DNA of 54,609 nt, from positions 1 to 54,609 of the forward strand of contig DYJV01000007.1 in assembly GCA_020722945.1 (NCBI GenBank). The letters run 5' to 3'. This document shows positions 49,270 to 54,609 of the stretch, piece by piece (the first letter of the stretch is position 1; each line of letters starts with the position of its first letter). Source of the stretch: Candidatus Methylomirabilis sp. (GTDB lineage: Bacteria > DYJV01). The notes beneath the pieces are model-generated. The model did not search any database. It saw only the letters and a program-made list of their open reading frames with translations, and was not told where the DNA came from. The translations under genes and the position numbers were made by a program.

Positions 49270-49307
49270 AAACAAAGGTTGGTAATTTGGGTTACCAACC
49301 TTTGTTT
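49270..49307 (-). terminator. Strong hairpin between pstS and pstC
   Basis: AACAAAGGTTGGTAA (49271-49285) pairs perfectly with TTACCAACCTTTGTT (49292-49306) around a 6-base loop. Read on the minus strand it follows the pstS stop and leads into GTTTATTTA. It probably acts as a partial terminator or 3' stabiliser that keeps pstS mRNA above pstCAB. Confidence 0.75.
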
Positions 49308-49312
49308 TTATA

Positions 49313-50323
49313 TTAGTATGCTCCGTTATCCTTCCAATAACCCCTGATACTTTCTTTTAAATTTTCAGGTAAAGGTATATAAATAAGTTTTATTGCTGCC
49401 TCGTCCCCATTTTTGAAAGACCAGTCAAAGAATTTAACAACTTTTTTGTTTGCTTCAGGATTGTCTTTTCTTAATAAGATAAAGCTTGCTCCTGCTATTG
49501 GCCAAGATTTTTTGCCAGGTGAATCTACTAACCAAAGATAGTAACCTTTGCTTTTATCCCATTTTGCATAAGCAGCAGCTTCTTTAAAATTATCAAATGA
49601 TGGCTCAACAAAATTACCCTCTTTGTTCTGAAGTTTTGTGTAAGTAAGTTTATTTTGCTCTGCGTATGCAAATTCTACATAACCGATAGAGTTATCAATT
49701 TTTTTTACATAATTTGCAACACCTTCATTACCTTTTCCACCAATACCTGCAGGCCATTTAACTGAAGTCCCTTTGCCAACAGCTTTTTCCCATTCAGGAG
49801 AGACAATAGAAAGATATGATGTAAAAATTGCTGTAGTCCCTGAACCATCAGCTCTATGAACTATCTCTATCTTTGCATCTGGAAGATTCACATCTTTGTT
49901 GATACTTTTGATTGCAGGATCGTTCCATTTTGTGATTTTAGCAAGGAAGATATCAGCAAGAACTTTTGGAGTCAAAGATAATTGTCCATTACTAACCCCT
50001 TTGATATTAACTATAGGAACTACTCCACCCATAATAGCAGGGAACTGGAGTAACCCATTTTTTTCAAGTTCTTCAGGTTTTAATGGATTGTCAGAAGCAC
50101 CAAAATCAACTGTTTTAGCTTGAATTTGTTTAATTCCACCACCAGAACCGATAGATTGATAATTCAACTGAACTCCTGTAGCTTTGTTGTAAGAGTGGCT
50201 CCAAGCCCCATAAACAGGATAAGGGAAAGAAGCACCAGCCCCATTTATCTGCTTTTCATCTGCAAACGAAAAAGTTGCAGTTAAAAGCAGAGCAAGAACA
50301 CTCAATAAAAATCTTTTTAACAT
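49313..50323 (-). CDS. pstS: Phosphate-binding periplasmic protein PstS
   Basis: A signal peptide (1-21, ending TFSFA) precedes a typical PstS chain of 336 residues in all. INGAGASFPYPVYGAWSHSYNKATGVQLNYQSIGSGGG opens it. VDFGASDNPL and IVHRADGSGTTAIFTSYLS supply phosphate-binding residues, and GKGNEGVANYVKKIDNSIGYVEFAYA follows. GAGGAGG before the ATG is a strong ribosome binding site. The substrate-binding gene heads the pstSCAB-phoU-phoB operon. Confidence 0.96.
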   Translation of the reverse strand: MLKRFLLSVLALLLTATFSFADEKQINGAGASFPYPVYGAWSHSYNKATGVQLNYQSIGSGGGIKQIQAKTVDFGASDNPLKPEELEKNGLLQFPAIMGGVVPIVNIKGVSNGQLSLTPKVLADIFLAKITKWNDPAIKSINKDVNLPDAKIEIVHRADGSGTTAIFTSYLSIVSPEWEKAVGKGTSVKWPAGIGGKGNEGVANYVKKIDNSIGYVEFAYAEQNKLTYTKLQNKEGNFVEPSFDNFKEAAAYAKWDKSKGYYLWLVDSPGKKSWPIAGASFILLRKDNPEANKKVVKFFDWSFKNGDEAAIKLIYIPLPENLKESIRGYWKDNGAY

Positions 50324-50405
50324 TTTTTCCTCCTCGAATTTTTAGTTTAATTTAAGAAAATTTAAAGAAGAATACCTTTATAATGTTAAATAAAAAAAAA
50401 AAAAA

Positions 50406-50444
50406 TGTAAAAAAAATGTAAAATATTGAGCAGCTAACTGTAAA
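50406..50444 (-). promoter_or_regulatory. Candidate Pho box array upstream of pstS
   Basis: On the minus strand TTTACA occurs at 50411-50406, 50422-50417 and 50444-50439, that is 11 and 22 bases apart (one and two 11-bp turns), with a fourth at 50462-50457. Direct repeats with 11-bp phasing are the hallmark of PhoB-type sites. A TATAAA -10-like box lies at 50383-50378. Confidence 0.6.
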
Positions 50445-50530
50445 GTAATTATATCTTGTAAAATTAAAGTCTAAAAATAAATATTTCCTTATATAAAGAG
50501 ATGAGGGGAAGTTATAATTTTGGTGAAAAA

Positions 50531-51481
50531 TTACTTCCCTCTCCTGTTGTTTATAAGGGTCTCAAGTATTTCTACAAGTTTAGGGAGCTGAGGTTTACTA
50601 ACAAAATCATCAGCTCCAATTTTTTTAATTTTTAATTTCATTTCATCTGATGCCATTGACGAAAAAACAACAATTGGAATAGGATCAAATTCAGGTAAAT
50701 TTCTTATTTTTTTTATTAAATGAGAGCCGTCAATTAGCGGCATTTCGAGGTCTGTAATTATAACATCGATAAAATCATTAATCTTTTTGTTACTTTTTTT
50801 AAGTTGAGCATAAAAATCCATTAAAATATTTAAAGCAATAGAGCCATTTTCTGCTTCTATAGTTTTATAAGCACCTTTTTGTATTGCTGATATGACCATT
50901 TTTCTGATCCCAGGTGAATCCTCTGCAATTAAAACTTTCCTATCTCTACCCTTTGCTTCTAATTGGATGTTTTCAGGTTTGAAGTAACTTTCAGGGAAGA
51001 TATCCCCAATTATTTTCTCAAAATCAAGCATAAGGATTAATTTGTCATCCATCTTTACAACAGAAGTAATGCAGCTGTTGTCGCTACCTTTTGTCATCTC
51101 TTCTGGCTGAATGACATTTTCCCAGCTAATTCTGTAAATACGGGAAACATCATTTACAAGAAAACCGTTTATGACATCGTTAAACTCTGTAATTATGACT
51201 TTGTTTAATGTTCCATTTACTTTTAGGTTGAGCCATTTGGGGAGATTAATCATTGGGATGACTTTGCCTCTAAGATTGACCATCCCTTCAATATTAGAGT
51301 TGGTCTTGGGGATATCGGTGATTTTTGGAGCTTTGATTATCTCTCTGACTTTGGCAACATTAATGCCGAAATAATTTATAATCTCGTTACCATCTTGGTC
51401 TAAAGATTTAATTGTAAATTCTATCAGCTCTAATTCGTTTGTCCCTGTTTCAAGTAAAATATTAGTCAGTTGTTGAGCCAT
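50531..51481 (-). CDS. cheV: CheV-type chemotaxis coupling protein (CheW + receiver)
   Basis: The 316-residue protein has an N-terminal CheW domain (about 15-160; NYFGINVAKVREIIK, SNIEGMVNLRGKVIPMINL) and a C-terminal receiver (about 183-310; VLIAEDSPGIRKMVIS, phospho-acceptor D244 in VIITDLEMPLIDG, Lys switch in FVSKPQLPK). CheV couples receptors to CheA and tunes adaptation by its own phosphorylation. It lies 18 bases after leuB on the same strand, and no other chemotaxis gene is near. Confidence 0.9.
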   Translation of the reverse strand: MAQQLTNILLETGTNELELIEFTIKSLDQDGNEIINYFGINVAKVREIIKAPKITDIPKTNSNIEGMVNLRGKVIPMINLPKWLNLKVNGTLNKVIITEFNDVINGFLVNDVSRIYRISWENVIQPEEMTKGSDNSCITSVVKMDDKLILMLDFEKIIGDIFPESYFKPENIQLEAKGRDRKVLIAEDSPGIRKMVISAIQKGAYKTIEAENGSIALNILMDFYAQLKKSNKKINDFIDVIITDLEMPLIDGSHLIKKIRNLPEFDPIPIVVFSSMASDEMKLKIKKIGADDFVSKPQLPKLVEILETLINNRRGK

Positions 51482-51499
51482 AAATACCCCCTCCTATTG

Positions 51500-52552
51500 T
51501 TATAAATTCTTGACTACTAAATCTCCTACTTCTGTTGTAGAGTAACCCATTTTACCGGCTGACATACTTTTGATATGTTTTGTAAGAACATGGACAACAC
51601 TTTTCTCAACTCTGTCAGCGTCTTGATTACAGTCAAGAAATCTGAGCATCATTTCACCAGCCATAATTGCAGCAATCGGATTTATTACATTTTGTCCTGT
51701 ATATTTTGGAGCTGACCCACCTATAGGCTCAAACATTGAAACCCCATTAGGGTTGATATTTCCACCTGCGGCTATACCCATTCCACCCTGAATCATTGCT
51801 CCAAGGTCAGTGATAATATCTCCAAACATATTATCAGTAACAATAACATCAAAGTTTTCAGGATTTTTAACCATCCACATACATACAGCATCTACGTGTC
51901 CATAATCTTGAATAACTTTTGGAAACTCTTTCCCCACTTGTTCAAAGACTCTTTTCCATAAGTCAAAAGCATAGGTTAGGACATTTGTTTTCCCACACAA
52001 CATAAGTTTGTTGAGCTTATTTCTCTTCTGAGTATATTCGTATGCATATCTAATGCATCTCTCTACACCCATATAAGTATTGATAGATTCTTGGATTGCT
52101 ACTTCATTCTTGGTGCCTTTTTTTAAAAAACCTCCAGCTCCGGCATATAATCCTTCAGTATTTTCTCTTATTACTACAAAATCTATATCTTTGGGTGTTT
52201 TGTCTTTGAGAGGAGTCTCCACATTGGGGTAAAGTTTTACAGGTCTGAGATTGATATATTGGTCTAACTGAAATCTCAAGTTAAGCAGTATCCCCTTTTC
52301 TAAAATACCGGGTTGGACTTTAGGGTGTCCAATTGCTCCTAAGAGAATAGCGTTATGTTTTTTGAGCTCTTGAACTGCTGTTTCGGGGAGAGTTTCTCCG
52401 GTTCTTAAATATCGCTCTCCGCCAAAATCAAAGTAGTTAAAATTAAATTTTAAATTTTCTGATTCAAGAGCTTTAAGCACTTTTATAGCTTCATTAACAA
52501 CCTCTGGTCCTGTGCCGTCACCTGCAATAACTGCGATATCAAAGCTTTTCAT
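51500..52552 (-). CDS. leuB: 3-isopropylmalate dehydrogenase
   Basis: LeuB oxidises and decarboxylates 3-isopropylmalate to 2-ketoisocaproate in leucine synthesis, with NAD. The 350-residue protein has IAVIAGDGTGPEVVNEA, LLGAIGHPKVQPGILE, LRFQLDQYINLRPVKLYPN, VVIRENTEGLYAGAGG, DNMFGDIITDLGA and MFEPIGGSAPKYTGQN. LLNLRFQLDQYINLRP favours LeuB over isocitrate or homoisocitrate dehydrogenase. It overlaps leuD by 4 bases. leuC is not seen in the window. Confidence 0.88.
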   Translation of the reverse strand: MKSFDIAVIAGDGTGPEVVNEAIKVLKALESENLKFNFNYFDFGGERYLRTGETLPETAVQELKKHNAILLGAIGHPKVQPGILEKGILLNLRFQLDQYINLRPVKLYPNVETPLKDKTPKDIDFVVIRENTEGLYAGAGGFLKKGTKNEVAIQESINTYMGVERCIRYAYEYTQKRNKLNKLMLCGKTNVLTYAFDLWKRVFEQVGKEFPKVIQDYGHVDAVCMWMVKNPENFDVIVTDNMFGDIITDLGAMIQGGMGIAAGGNINPNGVSMFEPIGGSAPKYTGQNVINPIAAIMAGEMMLRFLDCNQDADRVEKSVVHVLTKHIKSMSAGKMGYSTTEVGDLVVKNL

Positions 52553-53052
52553 ATTTGAACTCCTTTTTCATTTTTGATTACATAATTTAGAAGCCCGCCT
52601 TCATTTAATAAGTGTTCCATAAAATCTGGAATGGCAACTACTTTGAAAATTTGTTTGGTGGTAAGGTTGGTAATTGTCCCCTTATCACCATCTATCTCTA
52701 TTGTATCGCCCTCTTTTATATTGTCAACTGCCTCAGGACATTCAAATATAGGTAAGCCCATATTAAACGCATTCCTAAAAAATATCCTTGCAAAAGATTT
52801 TGCAAGAACGCAAGAGATGCCTGCATACTTTATTGCGATAGGAGCATGTTCCCTTGATGAACCGCAACCGAAGTTGTCCATAGCAACTATTATGTCACCT
52901 TGTGAAATCTTCTTGACAAAATTAGGATCGGCATCCTCCATACAATGTTTTGCAAGCTCTATTTCGTCTGCAGTATTAAGATATCTTGCAGGAATAATCG
53001 CATCTGTATCAATGTCTGAACCAAATTTCCAAACTTTACCTGTAAATTTCAT
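52549..53052 (-). CDS. leuD: 3-isopropylmalate dehydratase small subunit
   Basis: LeuD is the small subunit of isopropylmalate isomerase. The frame opens at 53088, but the ATG at 53052 (MKFTGKVWKFGSDIDTD) has AGGAGG 7 bases upstream and fits the family N terminus (167 residues). Motifs are SDIDTDAIIPARYLNT, VAMDNFGCGSSREHAPIAI and FFRNAFNMGLPIFECP. The large subunit (leuC), which holds the iron-sulfur cluster, is not adjacent. This family includes homoaconitase small subunits, but the leuB neighbour supports leucine synthesis. Confidence 0.88.
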   Translation of the reverse strand: MKFTGKVWKFGSDIDTDAIIPARYLNTADEIELAKHCMEDADPNFVKKISQGDIIVAMDNFGCGSSREHAPIAIKYAGISCVLAKSFARIFFRNAFNMGLPIFECPEAVDNIKEGDTIEIDGDKGTITNLTTKQIFKVVAIPDFMEHLLNEGGLLNYVIKNEKGVQI

Positions 53053-53179
53053 TTCTAAACCTCCTATTTTATAAAATTTCATATACATAATTAACCTTTT
53101 AATTTCAAGATTAAAATAATATTGAATTTAAAATTATTTTATAATATCCTTGTTTTATCATTAAAGATAGGAGAAAATT

Positions 53180-54538
53180 TTGATAGACGATTTTTTTAAA
53201 GGATTAGAGAAGAAATTTTACACAGTATCAGAATTAACTTCAAAGATAAAAAATATAATTGAAGATAATTTTTTCGATATATTCGTGGTTGGTGAAATTT
53301 CTAATTTATCTGTTCCATCTTCAGGTCACTACTATTTTACTTTGAAAGATTCAGGTTCATCTATAAAAGCTATTCTGTTCAAATCTCAAAAGATGTTGTT
53401 CAACTTTAATTTGAAAAATGGTGACAAAATTTTAGTTAGGGGGAGACTATCCCTTTATGAACCGAGAGGGGAATACAATATTATCGTTGATTATATTGAG
53501 CCTTTTGGGGTTGGACAGTTATTTTTGAAAATTGAAATGTTAAAGTCCAAATTATTTAAAGAGGGTCTTTTTGATAATAAGTTTAAGAAGCCTATCCCTT
53601 TGCTTCCTTCGAAAATTGCAATTATTACATCTTCTACAGGTGCGGCAATTATGGATATACTAAATATTTTAGGGAGAAGATTCAGTGGTTTGGGTATTTA
53701 TATTTACAATGTCAAAGTGCAGGGGAGTGAAGCTGCACAGATGGTAGTAAAAGGGATAAACTTTATAAATAATGAATTTAAAGATATAGATGTCATAATT
53801 CTATCAAGGGGTGGTGGCACACTTGAAGACCTTATGCCATTTAATGAAGAGATTGTTGCCAGAGCAATTTTTACTTCTAAAATACCTATTATTACTGCGA
53901 TAGGACATGAGACTGATTTTACCATTGCAGATATGGTTGCTGATTTAAGAGCCCCCACACCATCTGCCGCAGCAGAAATGGTTGTAAAGAGTAGAGATGA
54001 GATAACTATCCATATTGATCAGTTAAAAAAAAGGTTAATTATTAATTTTGAGAATAAAATAAAAAGTTGGAGGTATCAATTACTCAGTAGTGAAAAAAAA
54101 TTGCAAACTTTCTATTTTAAATTTAAAAATTTAAAAGATAGAGTTGAATTAAGTAAAAGTCTTATCGTAGGTGGTTTTAAAAGGCTTCTTTTCTCTTATA
54201 AAAGCAATCTGAATATCAATGTTATTGAATTAAAAAATAATAACCCTCTTATAAAATTAGAAAAAATTAGAGGAGAGGTTAATAATAGGAAGAGTATTCT
54301 AATAAAAGAGTATCTCGATTATCTTAAAAATAAAACTTCTTCACTTGTAAATATCCAACGGCATCTTCACCTTTTGAGTCCGCTTAATATACTCAAAAGG
54401 GGTTATGCAATAGTTTATAAAGATATTGAGATAGTAAAGAGTATTGAAGATATTTTAAAAGATCAAATGGTAGATATTCGTGTGGCAGATGGGACATTTG
54501 AGGCTGAAGTAAAGAGAGTAAAACAGGGACAGAACTAA
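53180..54538 (+). CDS. xseA: Exodeoxyribonuclease VII large subunit
   Basis: XseA with several XseB subunits degrades single-stranded DNA from both ends. The 452-residue protein has an N-terminal OB-fold (FFDIFVVGEISNLSVPSSGHYYFTLKD, VRGRLSLYEPRGEYNIIVDYI) and the catalytic core with AIITSSTGAAIMDIL, ILSRGGGTLEDLMPFNEE, ITAIGHETDFTIADMVAD and LRAPTPSAAAEMV. A long helical segment (about 280-400) and an RGYAIVY C-terminal domain follow. The start is TTG at 53180 with AGGAG 7 bases upstream. The small subunit xseB is not seen before the window ends. Confidence 0.95.
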   Translation: MIDDFFKGLEKKFYTVSELTSKIKNIIEDNFFDIFVVGEISNLSVPSSGHYYFTLKDSGSSIKAILFKSQKMLFNFNLKNGDKILVRGRLSLYEPRGEYNIIVDYIEPFGVGQLFLKIEMLKSKLFKEGLFDNKFKKPIPLLPSKIAIITSSTGAAIMDILNILGRRFSGLGIYIYNVKVQGSEAAQMVVKGINFINNEFKDIDVIILSRGGGTLEDLMPFNEEIVARAIFTSKIPIITAIGHETDFTIADMVADLRAPTPSAAAEMVVKSRDEITIHIDQLKKRLIINFENKIKSWRYQLLSSEKKLQTFYFKFKNLKDRVELSKSLIVGGFKRLLFSYKSNLNINVIELKNNNPLIKLEKIRGEVNNRKSILIKEYLDYLKNKTSSLVNIQRHLHLLSPLNILKRGYAIVYKDIEIVKSIEDILKDQMVDIRVADGTFEAEVKRVKQGQN

Positions 54539-54581
54539 TTAAAATCATTTAACTTAAACAGAGAGAAAAATAAAAGAGTAT

Positions 54582-54609
54582 GACCCGCTGTCAGGCTCTG
54601 CCTGCCGCC
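54582..54609. other. Abruptly GC-rich window end
   Basis: The last 28 bases are 75% G+C against an AT-rich background. They contain AGGC-TCT-GCCT (54593-54603). Too short to identify; it could be the edge of a repeat, an RNA gene or a foreign segment. Confidence 0.4.

Noticed and set aside
51500-53052. leuB-leuD read as isocitrate or homoisocitrate enzymes
   Set aside because: The LLNLRFQLDQYINLRP and GAIGHPKV segments favour isopropylmalate dehydrogenase, and LeuD pairing supports it.

Overview
This window looks like a chromosomal segment of an AT-rich, anaerobic, Gram-negative (diderm) bacterium. It encodes lipid A and core LPS enzymes (LpxB, KdsA, a heptosyltransferase II-like protein), MurJ, type IV minor pilins, a tungsten/molybdenum aldehyde:ferredoxin oxidoreductase, archaeal-type phosphoglycerate mutase and a DUF39 homocysteine-forming sulfurtransferase. 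This mix and the gene content suggest Deferribacterota (a Deferribacter/Calditerrivibrio/Flexistipes-like organism). That placement is inferred from content, not from a database match. No rRNA, tRNA, CRISPR array or insertion sequence was recognised.

Layout. 1-818: the end of a minor-pilin cluster (PilW-like, PilX-like). 863-1261: YjbQ. 1446-5941: an unfamiliar envelope cluster consisting of two nearly identical tandem small secreted proteins behind a possible sigma-54 promoter, a secreted OB-fold-like protein, a DUF4405 cytochrome-b-like membrane protein, an exported hypothetical, a predicted outer-membrane beta-barrel and a sensor histidine kinase. purB follows in the same run. 7365-11888 (minus): rtcB, usp, a 46-aa ORF, eno, ybgC, corC. 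12041-13660: a small accessory island with a decayed ORF and a RhuM-Fic protein. 13660-18524 (minus): glycosyltransferase, chalcone-isomerase-like protein, murJ, heptosyltransferase and a membrane-anchored hypothetical. 18754-20724: a large monocistronic surface protein.

20961-30417 is the conserved translation/transcription block rimP-nusA-ylxR/L7Ae-infB-nrnA-truB-rpsO-pnp. It lacks rbfA and ribF at their usual places and is preceded by a strong terminator hairpin 17 bases before the rimP start. 30509-32625: SPFH protein, DUF2065 protein and queA. 32911-39614 (minus): AOR, apgM, pyrG, kdsA and the DUF39 sulfurtransferase. 39745-40023: a TIGR04076-type protein. 40136-43293: an oxidoreductase and an aminotransferase overlapping lpxB, read here as GnnA-GnnB-LpxB, which would give a diamino-sugar lipid A. 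43323-45281: a MarR regulator and a dus-fis pair. 45291-50323 (minus): the complete phosphate uptake set pstSCAB-phoU-phoB, with an 11-bp-phased TTTACA array in front of pstS. 50531-53052 (minus): leuD-leuB-cheV. 53180-54538: xseA. The last 28 bases turn abruptly GC-rich.

The best candidate for something undescribed is the 1446-5941 cluster: duplicated small secreted proteins, a possible heme membrane protein, a beta-barrel and a kinase, with a possible sigma-54 promoter and an upstream palindrome. The GnnAB-LpxB reading, the attenuator-like rimP leader and the poly-G tract forming the AOR ribosome binding site are the next most interesting signals.
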